NCBI GenBank assembly: GCA_002737585.1
Contig: NSIA01000101.1
Span: forward strand, 1-12,358
Direction of reading: 5' to 3'
Source of the DNA: Planctomycetaceae bacterium
GTDB lineage: Bacteria > Planctomycetota > Phycisphaerae > Phycisphaerales > SM1A02
DNA length: 12,358 nucleotides
The position numbers were made by a program, and so were the translations under genes. Within the stretch, counting starts at the first letter, position 1. Each line of letters begins with the position of its first letter. Shown here piece after piece: positions 4,441-11,257 of the stretch. The notes beneath the pieces were generated by a model. The model worked only from the letters and a program-made list of their open reading frames with translations. It made no database searches and was not told the origin of the DNA.

Positions 4441-6423
4441 TCAGCCCGCAGCCTCTGCCCCGCGCCACCGCTTCACAGCAATGGCAATTAAACCCACGTC
4501 CGCAGGCGAAATCCCCGCAAGCCGCCCCGCCTGTCCCAGCGTCGCTGGCCGGAATTTACGCAGCGCCTCGCGCGCTTCCGCTCCCAGTCCGTTGATTGCA
4601 TCGGGGTCAATCGCTGCCGGAATCGGCGAGCGCTCGCTCTCTGCGTGCCGCTTCACTTCTGCATGCTGGCGCACGATGTATCCCTCGTAACGCAACTCCG
4701 TCACCGCGCGATCAACCAGCGCATCACTCGCCGCAACGCCGGCTTCACGCAACGCTTTCGCTACTTCTGCCATCGGAACATCTGGCCTGCGCGCGCGTTC
4801 ATGCAACCGCCCCGTGGGAACACGTACCGTTTGCAACCCCGCGCGCACAACTTCCAGCTCCGTCATACGAGCAGCAAACGATTGCACACGCTCATCGCAA
4901 ACGAGACGCGCGGCGCGCCCAATAGCAGTGAGACGCTCATCAGCGTTGTCCGCGCGCAATAGCAATCGATGCTCCGCGCGACTGGTAAACATGCGGTACG
5001 GCTCCCGCGGCGTGCGCGTTACCAAGTCATCCATCATCACGCCGATGTATGCCTGCTCGCGCCCAATGCGTATGGGATCTTCGCCCAACACGCGGCGCGC
5101 GGCGTTGAGACCGGCAACCAATCCCTGCGCGGCGGCTTCTTCATAACCACTTGTGCCGTTGATTTGTCCAGCAAGAAACAATCCCGGTACGCGCTTTGTT
5201 TCGCATGTTGCACCAATTTGATGCGGCCACACCATGTCATATTCAACCGCATATCCCCAGCGCAGAATTTCCGCCTGCTCACAACCCGGCATTCCACGCA
5301 CAATTCCTTCCTGCACATCAGCAGGCAAACTGGTGCTGATACCGTTGCAGTACACCTCGTCAGTAAACAAACTCTCAGGCTCAAGGAACACGTGGTGACT
5401 TTCGCGATCAGCAAATCGCACCACCTTGTCCTCAAGACTTGGGCAGTAGCGCGGACCGCATTCCGCATCCACTTGTCCGCTGTACATCGGCGCGCGATGC
5501 AGATTCTGGCGTATCAACGCATGAATATCAGCAGTTGTCTGCGTGATGCGGCAATCAACTTGCGGCAGCGCCGGAAACTTCCCAGTGGCAGAGGCACGGA
5601 GCGGCATGTCACTAAACGGCACTGGTGGTTCATCACCAAGTTGCGGCACCAGCGAATCCCACGCCAAACTTCCACGCCGCAATCGCGGCGGCGTTCCGGT
5701 CTTCAATCGACCGAGTTCAAATCCAAGCGAGCGCAACATGCCGGAAATTCCCACCGCGGTTCCTTCGCCGACGCGTCCGCCTTCGGTGCGCGACTCGCCT
5801 GTATGCATGAGGGCGCGCATAAATGTTCCGGTCGTCAATACCACTGCGCCTGCATGCAATTCGCACGCTTCTTGCGGCACGCCGAACGCGCAGTACACGG
5901 GCTCTGCCATGTGGTGCCCTGCAAGGTTGCGTTCGATGGCGGCTTCATCCACACGCACGCGCCGCCATCCTGCGGGCAATCGAACGCCTGCGCACTGCGG
6001 CCTACTTTCGCTACTTGATCCTGCAACCGCGCTGGTCACAATGTCATCCACTGTTCCAGCAAACACTTCGATCGCTGCGCATGACGCAAGTAACCGCTGC
6101 ACTTCAGCCGCATAGTGATACTTGTCACACTGCGCGCGCGGTCCGCGCACCGCAGCGCCCTTCGACATGTTCAGCACCTTGAACAGAATGCCCGCGTGAT
6201 CCGTTGCGCGCGCCATCAGGCCGCCAAGCGCGTCAATCTCACGGACCATCTGTCCCTTGGCCAGTCCGCCGATTGCTGGGTTGCAACTCATGGCACCGAT
6301 CTTGCCTGGATCCATCGTCACTAACGCAACGCGCCCACCCGCGCCGAGCGCCGATGCCGCAGCCCATGCGGCTTCAACGCCTGCATGACCACCACCAATG
6401 ACAATGACGCCGAAGCGTTCCAT
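4441..6423 (-). CDS. mnmG: tRNA uridine-5-carboxymethylaminomethyl(34) synthesis enzyme MnmG (GidA)
   Basis: A 660-residue FAD enzyme that, with MnmE, installs the carboxymethylaminomethyl (or aminomethyl) group on wobble uridine 34 of tRNAs reading split codon boxes. Visible hallmarks are the FAD dinucleotide motif GGGHAG (10-15), MSCNPAIGGLAKGQMVREID (45-64), LKTGTPPR (240-247), GPRYCPSLEDKVVRFADR with the conserved Cys (323-340), the second FAD motif GQINGTSGYEEAAAQG (419-434), EPYRMFTSRAEHRLLLRADN, and the C-terminal helical domain with YEGYI. Compared with the E. coli protein it carries roughly 40 extra residues between about 131 and 190, before VVLTTGTF. No MnmE or RsmG gene is adjacent. 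There is no Shine-Dalgarno site before the ATG at 6423. A 26-bp tandem repeat lies just upstream. It acts in the cytoplasm. Confidence 0.97.
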   Translation of the reverse strand: MERFGVIVIGGGHAGVEAAWAAASALGAGGRVALVTMDPGKIGAMSCNPAIGGLAKGQMVREIDALGGLMARATDHAGILFKVLNMSKGAAVRGPRAQCDKYHYAAEVQRLLASCAAIEVFAGTVDDIVTSAVAGSSSESRPQCAGVRLPAGWRRVRVDEAAIERNLAGHHMAEPVYCAFGVPQEACELHAGAVVLTTGTFMRALMHTGESRTEGGRVGEGTAVGISGMLRSLGFELGRLKTGTPPRLRRGSLAWDSLVPQLGDEPPVPFSDMPLRASATGKFPALPQVDCRITQTTADIHALIRQNLHRAPMYSGQVDAECGPRYCPSLEDKVVRFADRESHHVFLEPESLFTDEVYCNGISTSLPADVQEGIVRGMPGCEQAEILRWGYAVEYDMVWPHQIGATCETKRVPGLFLAGQINGTSGYEEAAAQGLVAGLNAARRVLGEDPIRIGREQAYIGVMMDDLVTRTPREPYRMFTSRAEHRLLLRADNADERLTAIGRAARLVCDERVQSFAARMTELEVVRAGLQTVRVPTGRLHERARRPDVPMAEVAKALREAGVAASDALVDRAVTELRYEGYIVRQHAEVKRHAESERSPIPAAIDPDAINGLGAEAREALRKFRPATLGQAGRLAGISPADVGLIAIAVKRWRGAEAAG

Positions 6424-6438
6424 CCCGGAAGGATAGGT

Positions 6439-6514
6439 GAGTGCGCACGCTGTGGATGTACAGGGCGCACGCGCGCTGTGGATGCACCGGACGGACGCGC
6501 GCTACGGATGCACT
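6439..6514. repeat. Imperfect 26-bp tandem repeat upstream of mnmG
   Basis: Three consecutive units lie at 6439-6462 (24 bases), 6463-6488 and 6489-6514, each ending in a form of CTGTGGATGCAC. The motifs TGTGGATGT (6451), TGTGGATGC (6477) and TACGGATGC (6503) are exactly 26 bases apart. They fill the 152-base gap between mnmG and the TadG-like gene, with a small hairpin GGGCG-CACG-CGCCC at 6528-6541 beside them. The first two motifs match 7 of 9 bases of the DnaA box (TGTGGATAA). The function is unknown. Confidence 0.65.
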
Positions 6515-6575
6515 GGGCCGATGGGTGGGGCGCACGCGCCCGAAGCACACGCATTCCGCGCAACTCACCGACCGA

Positions 6576-7862
6576 TTACTTCACTAACCGCGCGCGACCC
6601 GGCACCACCTGCTCGCGTAGCGCATCAATCTCACCATCGAGGCGCAACTTTGCAACGCTGCTTGCAGTGACTGACTTGACAACGGCGCTTCGCATGGAAA
6701 CCTGCGCACCATCGCTGATCGTTACCGAGCTGTTGGGTGCGTAGCAATGGCCATCCACTGCAAGCACTGCGGTATCAGCGATGCGCCACTCTGTAGAAGC
6801 GCCACGCTGCACCATCCAGTGACCTGGCCAACTCGGCATGCTGGCACTGCCCTTTCCAATGATCGAACTACTGTCAGCCAGACTGATGGCTGCGCCCTCG
6901 ACAAGTTGAATAGTCGCAGCATCCAATTCAAGCACCGCCGAACCGGACAGCGAAATGCCTCCAGCAAACTGATGAAGTCCCGGATCCAAAATGACGTTGC
7001 CGCCGGAAGCAACCAGACCCAGATGTACGCCCGGAGCTACACGAGTGAATCCCATTCCGTCGTGATCAATCGCTTCCGCAAACCCTGCAGTCATGATTGG
7101 TATGGCAGCATTGGCAAACGGATCATCCGGGATGTCCGTCAGATTCTTGATGGCGCCATCAATATGGGTGCCGCTGGTTTCATCGATGGTTCCCGGAACG
7201 CGCACGATCGGCACTTCCATGCGCGCGCCGCCAACAAGTCGCACGGCCAACTGACTGTTTGAGGCCACCGTCACTCCACCGCGCGCCGAAATGCGCGCGG
7301 ATCCTTCCATATCGATTCCGGTTCCTGAATCAGCAACCGCCAGCAATGAAGTGATATGACGCGGCGGGTTGTAGACCGCAATGCTGGTGCGCTCCAAGGT
7401 CACTGGCGGCAACTTGAAGAATCCATTGAAGATGAACGATGGTGCCCCGTTCGGGTGATCGGCAGCAAAGCGAACGGTCACCCGAGTGGCTGGTCCGCCA
7501 TTCTGGTTGCTTGAAAATGACCTGGAATCCTCGTCCCAAAAACCAAACTGAACATCACCGCCCCCGGCTGGACCTTCGGAAATGAGTACGACAATCGGCC
7601 CATTCGGACCAGCGTTCGTAGCAGCCGCCGCGAGTGCATCTGCACGAACCGCCTCCGGGCCATCGGCATGACGAGCCGCTGCTGCCAAGGCGATTGCATC
7701 AGCAGCGGTCTTGGCTTTGTTAGCAGACCGAACCACTATTCCGATTTCAACCGCCATCCAGGCGAAAAGGAGTAGGACCGGGAACAAAAAGACCAACTGA
7801 ATGGTCGAAAAACCTCTGCACTGCCGCCGCCGGCGACAGCCGTCCTGGTGCCATCTCGGCAT
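6576..7862 (-). CDS. TadG-like pilus-associated protein with beta-helix-like C-terminal part
   Basis: From the ATG at 7862 the protein has 428 residues. A short basic N-terminus (CRRRRQCRG) is followed by FSTIQLVFLFPVLLLFAWMA, one membrane helix, and then NKAKTAADAIALAAAARHAD, the Ala-rich segment typical of TadG N-terminal (Tad) domains. In this family the protein is membrane-anchored with its bulk outside. The C-terminal half is repetitive in Gly, Ser, Ala and hydrophobic residues (SGSAVLELDAATIQLVEGAA, then ISLADSSSI), suggesting a right-handed beta-helix. The start RG|FSTIQ resembles a prepilin cleavage site, with Gln in place of Glu at +5, so the divergent peptidase might process it. A TTG at 7931 would add 23 residues; I rejected it because that stretch looks like the AT-rich divergent promoter region. 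An alternative reading is a general surface-exposed pseudopilin. Confidence 0.75.
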   Translation of the reverse strand: MPRWHQDGCRRRRQCRGFSTIQLVFLFPVLLLFAWMAVEIGIVVRSANKAKTAADAIALAAAARHADGPEAVRADALAAAATNAGPNGPIVVLISEGPAGGGDVQFGFWDEDSRSFSSNQNGGPATRVTVRFAADHPNGAPSFIFNGFFKLPPVTLERTSIAVYNPPRHITSLLAVADSGTGIDMEGSARISARGGVTVASNSQLAVRLVGGARMEVPIVRVPGTIDETSGTHIDGAIKNLTDIPDDPFANAAIPIMTAGFAEAIDHDGMGFTRVAPGVHLGLVASGGNVILDPGLHQFAGGISLSGSAVLELDAATIQLVEGAAISLADSSSIIGKGSASMPSWPGHWMVQRGASTEWRIADTAVLAVDGHCYAPNSSVTISDGAQVSMRSAVVKSVTASSVAKLRLDGEIDALREQVVPGRARLVK

Positions 7863-7951
7863 AACTTGGAAGATGAACTGTGGAGAAGCGATATCGAATG
7901 ATATTCTAGTTTCAGCATCTGCCTGCTCCAACTCATTCGCCGCAACATCTG
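7863..7951. promoter_or_regulatory. Divergent intergenic region of the Tad locus with small dyad
   Basis: The gap between the TadG-like gene (minus) and the prepilin peptidase gene (plus) is AT-richer than its surroundings and holds the inverted repeat ATATC-GAAT-GATAT at 7891-7904. Both promoters should lie here. I could not assign a -35/-10 pair with confidence. Confidence 0.35.
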
Positions 7952-8584
7952 ATGACTCACACCATTCTTGCTTTCGCAGGCCCCGAACCGGTCGAAGTCA
8001 TCCCGGCGTGGATATGGCTTCTGTTGATCGCTGCAGGCGTGGTGGCCTCCGTGACCGATCTGCGCAGCACCCGCATTCCCAACTGGCTCACACTACCCCT
8101 CCTCGCGGGCGGGTTGTTGTACGCCAGCGCTCACGGTCTTCCGGCGGTCGGGCACGCCGTAGCCGGCATGGTTACCGCCGGACTGTTCTTGGTCATCGCG
8201 TACATGCTGTTTGGCGGCGGAGCGGGTGACGCGAAGCTCATGCTCGCGTTCGGCAGCTGGTTGGGATTTGATGCCGCAATGATTCTCATGCTGGGGGTGG
8301 CGATCACCGGTTTCGTGCAATCCGTAACGATCATTACCTATCGCCAGGGTCTCCGTGATGTTCCAATCGCTATTTTTCACAGCTTTAGCATGGTTCAATT
8401 CGCCGCCAAACAGGCGGTGCGTGGCAAGTTCATCGGACCAGTAGAAGACGAGGGCATCGTCCCAAACGGGCCAAACACGGTGTCCCGCCCGCGCCCGCAG
8501 GGATGGATCCCGTTCGCACCAGCCATTCTCGCCGGCACGATCGTGTCATGGTGGTACTGGGAACACTTCGGAGCACTGAAGTGA
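7952..8584 (+). CDS. cpaA: Prepilin peptidase of the Tad pilus (CpaA/TadV, family A24A)
   Basis: A polytopic inner-membrane protein of 210 residues with the two catalytic aspartates of type IV prepilin peptidases: D36 in TDLRSTRIPNWLT and D93 in GGGAGDAKLMLAFGSWLG (the GxGD motif). Hydrophobic segments lie at about 18-36, 46-58, 66-87, 97-122 and 187-205. Like CpaA/TadV it lacks the N-terminal methylase domain of PilD. It would cleave leader peptides of Flp-type pilins and the TadE/TadG pseudopilins. The hydrophilic stretch at about 128-185 (ending PRPQGWIPFAPAI) is usual for CpaA, in which the Pro-rich segment leads into the last membrane helix. Its stop overlaps the start of tadE by four bases (GTGA), indicating an operon. 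The ATG has no clear Shine-Dalgarno site. Confidence 0.93.
   Translation: MTHTILAFAGPEPVEVIPAWIWLLLIAAGVVASVTDLRSTRIPNWLTLPLLAGGLLYASAHGLPAVGHAVAGMVTAGLFLVIAYMLFGGGAGDAKLMLAFGSWLGFDAAMILMLGVAITGFVQSVTIITYRQGLRDVPIAIFHSFSMVQFAAKQAVRGKFIGPVEDEGIVPNGPNTVSRPRPQGWIPFAPAILAGTIVSWWYWEHFGALK
8570..8573 (+). promoter_or_regulatory. Ribosome binding site deciding the tadE start
   Basis: GGAG lies 7 bases before the GTG at 8581. It favours that GTG over the in-frame ATG at 8503, which would lie deep inside the peptidase gene. Confidence 0.6.
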
Positions 8585-9003
8585 ACCGCCCCAACCACCC
8601 ATCTCGCACACTCCGACGCGGTGCAGAGGCGGTCGAAATGGTGTTCGCCCTGCCCATTTTGCTCCTGGTGACCTTCGCAGGATTTGAGTACGGCTGGGTG
8701 ATACTCCGCTGCGTTCAACTTGAACATGCAGCTCGAATCGGCGCGCGTGAGTCGGCTCTGTCTGGAGCCAGTGCCGAGAGCATCGAAGCAACCGTTCGCC
8801 AGTCACTGACTGGCGTGGGAATGCCGAACGCCACCGTCACCATTACCCCCGCGGACCCCGCCGCCGCTGTGGCGGGCACATCAATCCGGGTGGATGTTGA
8901 GGTGGAATATGCGACGGTCAAACTCTTGGGGTTGAGCCGATTGATGCCCTTGCCGCAGACGCTGCGAGGTCGGGCATCCATGGTGCGCGAGCCTGATTCA
9001 TAA
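8581..9003 (+). CDS. tadE: TadE-family minor pseudopilin
   Basis: A protein of 140 residues from a GTG that overlaps the stop of the peptidase gene. The N-terminus MNRPNHPSRTLRRG is followed by AEAVEMVFALPILLLVTFAG, which gives a prepilin site G14|A15 with Glu at +5 (E19) and a hydrophobic helix, the TadE hallmark. The rest (about 45-140) is a small soluble domain with alternating Val/Thr strands (ATVTITPADPA, SIRVDVEVEYATV). In the family, TadE is processed by the Tad prepilin peptidase and is needed for Flp pilus assembly at the inner membrane and periplasm, often paired with TadF or TadG. The upstream neighbour is that peptidase, and the downstream neighbours are the fused CpaB-CpaC and the motor ATPase, which supports the role. 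Confidence 0.92.
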   Translation: MNRPNHPSRTLRRGAEAVEMVFALPILLLVTFAGFEYGWVILRCVQLEHAARIGARESALSGASAESIEATVRQSLTGVGMPNATVTITPADPAAAVAGTSIRVDVEVEYATVKLLGLSRLMPLPQTLRGRASMVREPDS

Positions 9004-9187
9004 ATTAATAGTTTTATGAATTGAATGCTTGGTCGCGCTCTCTAAGTCATTTATCGAACATTATCGTATTCCGCCAGCGGTTTTTCATCGCCGACGGTTC
9101 CTACAACACGCCCTGCAGTTTCTCGAAACTGCTCAGGAAACGCCGATGGACTTGATCACCCGATAACGCAACTCGCGTGACTGGACC
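9004..9187. other. AT-rich gap between tadE and the cpaB-cpaC fusion
   Basis: This 184-base stretch is clearly AT-richer at its left end than the genes around it. It holds a weak hairpin CCGC-CA-GCGG at 9071-9080 followed directly by TTTTT, a possible weak terminator or attenuator for the cpaA-tadE transcript. A promoter for the fusion gene is expected here, but no good -35/-10 pair stands out. No small Flp pilin reading frame is present. Confidence 0.4.
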
Positions 9188-11257
9188 ATGCCCGAAATGC
9201 CAAGGAACAGACTGCTCATCATCGGCATCGCGCTGTCTTTCGTAGCGGCGATCTTGGTCTACGCGGTCGTCTCACGGTTCACCGATAGCGACAGTAGCGA
9301 AGCGCGCCCTGCGTCAAAGCCAATGGGTTACGCCAGCAAGGATTTGCCAGTCGGCCATCTGATTGTGGCAGCGGATCTGCAATCTGATCGCGGCGTCAAG
9401 GACGCCAACGGCGAAAGCGTCCTCTCCGCCGGTGGCGCAGCAGCGGGACGAACGCTGGTGGCTCCTATTCAGAAGGGCCAATTGATTCGCGAAGACGACT
9501 TGGCTGCACGCGGTTCCGGCGAGGCGATTGCAAGCCAACTTGAGCCCGGATATCGGGCAATCACCGTCACCCTGCGCGATGCAAGCCCAGGCGTTGCGCT
9601 CTATCCCGGTGCCATGGTTGATGTCTTGGCAACACTTGAGGTTCCCATTCGCGGCACCACCCAAAAAGAAACCATCACGCGTACTGTGCTGGAACGAAGC
9701 CGAGTGCTTGCTGTGAATGACGAAGCTGTTGGTACTCGCACTGCCATCGGTAGCGATCGTAAATCCACCACGCCCCGCCTGAGCGTCACACTGGCCGTGA
9801 CGCCCGACCAAGCTGCGCAAGTAGAACTGGCAAGCACGCGTGGTGTCATCGGAATCACACTGCGCTCTGCTGACGAGGGCACCACTGGTCAAACCGGCGC
9901 GACACCGACATCTGCAAATACAGTGATGGGACGCCAGAATCAAGCGCCGGAAGGGTTGCCAACCTCACAAGGCGCTCCGTCACCGTCGCGTGCTCCGCAA
10001 GGCTCATCCAACTCCGCGTCAGGTTGCGATACCGCTGCTCTTGAACTTCAGCTGAAGCAATTCTTTGGCGTCGATCTACAGGCAGAAGACGTTAGCGGCA
10101 CCATCGCCCTGCGCGGGACCATGCCGAATGTGGGCACCGCCGTTCAAGTGCGGAACTTCATGACCTCAACGGGACTTCGTTGGGTGGATGTCACGCGCAT
10201 CGCTGGCATCCAACAGGTACAGCTCAAAGTTCGCATTGCCGAGGCGAGTCGCACTGCCCTGCGGGAACTTGCTGCAGGTGCAGTGTTCGGTGGCGACAGT
10301 GTGTTCGGTGGCGTGCAGTCACCGGGCGGCACGCCGTTCCAGCCCGTGAACATTCAGCCCACGCCCGGAAAGCCAGTTGGCGACCCGCGCTTTATGTACG
10401 GCAACAACCCAGTCACCAGTGCCACAACGCTGTTTGCTGGAGTAACGGGTGCCGATCTTGAGGTGTACCTGCAGGCGCTCAGTGAAAACCGTTACATCCG
10501 GTTGCTTGCAGAGCCAAACCTGGTTGCCGTGAGCGGCGAGAGCGCCACCTTCCTCGTTGGCGGCGAGTTCCCGATTCCAATCGTGCAAGGCTCGGTCGTT
10601 GGTGGTGGTAGCACCATCACCATTGAGTACAAAGAGTTTGGTATCCGCCTCAACTTCCGACCCGAAGTTCTTGGCGATGGCCGCATCCGCTTGGAAGTAG
10701 CACCAGAAGTCAGCGAGTTGAGCCAGATCGGCGCGCTCAATCAGAATGGATTCACCATCCCAAGTTTGGTGACCCGCCGTTCCAGCACGACCGTCGAACT
10801 CAACAGCGGTCAGTCATTCGCTACCGCTGGATTGCTGCGCAGCTTGGAGCAAGCCACCATCGCGCGGGTCCCAGTGCTCGGCGATATCCCAGTATTTGGC
10901 GCGCTGTTCCGCAGTGTTCGCTACGAACAAGCGCAGACCGAACTGGTGATCATGGTTACCGCCAATCTGGTTGAGCCGCTCTATGACGGCATGGATCGCC
11001 CCATGCCTGGTGACCTGCACGAAGCCCCAAATGATTGGGAACTCTTCATGAACGGGCAGACCGCCGGTGCAGTCGCCATTGGCAGTCCCATGGCACGGCT
11101 CAAGTCACTTGGATTGGAAGGCATTCGTGGCCCCGGCGCGTGGCGCCGCCCGGATGAGTCTCGAACATTGGCTGCCGATCCCCTACCGACCGCGAGTGGC
11201 ACAACGCATACGGCACCAGTTGCCAGCGCGGTCAAGAGCGAGACCGTGACACCGTGA
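9188..11257 (+). CDS. CpaB-CpaC fusion: SAF-domain pilus protein joined to Tad secretin (RcpC-RcpA)
   Basis: One uninterrupted frame of 689 residues joins two Tad proteins that are normally separate. Part 1 is CpaB/RcpC: a membrane helix (about 9-28, LLIIGIALSFVAAILVYAVV), a SAF domain (about 44-108, with DLPVGHLIVAADL and PIQKGQLIREDDL), then the RcpC domain (about 115-227, YRAITVTLRDASPGVALYPG, VDVLATLEV, LAVTPDQAAQVELAS). A Gln/Pro/Ser/Thr-rich linker follows (about 230-280, ending at the only Cys, C280). Part 2 is CpaC/RcpA: a BON-like strand region (286-344), then the secretin core (346-597) with AEPNLVAVSGESATFLVGGE and the signature VPVLGDIPVFGALFRS, and a CpaC-type tail MPGDLHEAPNDWELFMNGQ. 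The secretin would form the outer-membrane ring through which the pilus leaves. The usual CpaC Sec signal and N-terminal pilus domain are missing and are replaced by CpaB. The downstream cpaF starts within the stop codon (GTGA). Confidence 0.94.
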   Translation: MPEMPRNRLLIIGIALSFVAAILVYAVVSRFTDSDSSEARPASKPMGYASKDLPVGHLIVAADLQSDRGVKDANGESVLSAGGAAAGRTLVAPIQKGQLIREDDLAARGSGEAIASQLEPGYRAITVTLRDASPGVALYPGAMVDVLATLEVPIRGTTQKETITRTVLERSRVLAVNDEAVGTRTAIGSDRKSTTPRLSVTLAVTPDQAAQVELASTRGVIGITLRSADEGTTGQTGATPTSANTVMGRQNQAPEGLPTSQGAPSPSRAPQGSSNSASGCDTAALELQLKQFFGVDLQAEDVSGTIALRGTMPNVGTAVQVRNFMTSTGLRWVDVTRIAGIQQVQLKVRIAEASRTALRELAAGAVFGGDSVFGGVQSPGGTPFQPVNIQPTPGKPVGDPRFMYGNNPVTSATTLFAGVTGADLEVYLQALSENRYIRLLAEPNLVAVSGESATFLVGGEFPIPIVQGSVVGGGSTITIEYKEFGIRLNFRPEVLGDGRIRLEVAPEVSELSQIGALNQNGFTIPSLVTRRSSTTVELNSGQSFATAGLLRSLEQATIARVPVLGDIPVFGALFRSVRYEQAQTELVIMVTANLVEPLYDGMDRPMPGDLHEAPNDWELFMNGQTAGAVAIGSPMARLKSLGLEGIRGPGAWRRPDESRTLAADPLPTASGTTHTAPVASAVKSETVTP

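Noticed and set aside
4969..6018. 349-codon plus-strand open frame opposite mnmG
   Set aside because: It lies wholly antisense to a well-conserved MnmG gene. The His/Arg/Cys-rich composition is that of a reverse-strand shadow.
8503..8580. Upstream ATG for tadE at 8503
   Set aside because: It would overlap the peptidase gene by more than 80 bases. The GTG at 8581 has GGAG at 7 bases and gives the usual short TadE leader.
9004..9187. Possible small Flp pilin gene between tadE and the fusion gene
   Set aside because: I found no reading frame with a G|xxxxE site and hydrophobic helix. The AT-rich stretch is broken by stops.
10016..10030. Lipobox-like ASGC at residue 280 of the fusion protein
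   Set aside because: It is preceded by a Gln/Pro/Ser-rich linker and not by a hydrophobic signal segment, so lipidation is not credible.
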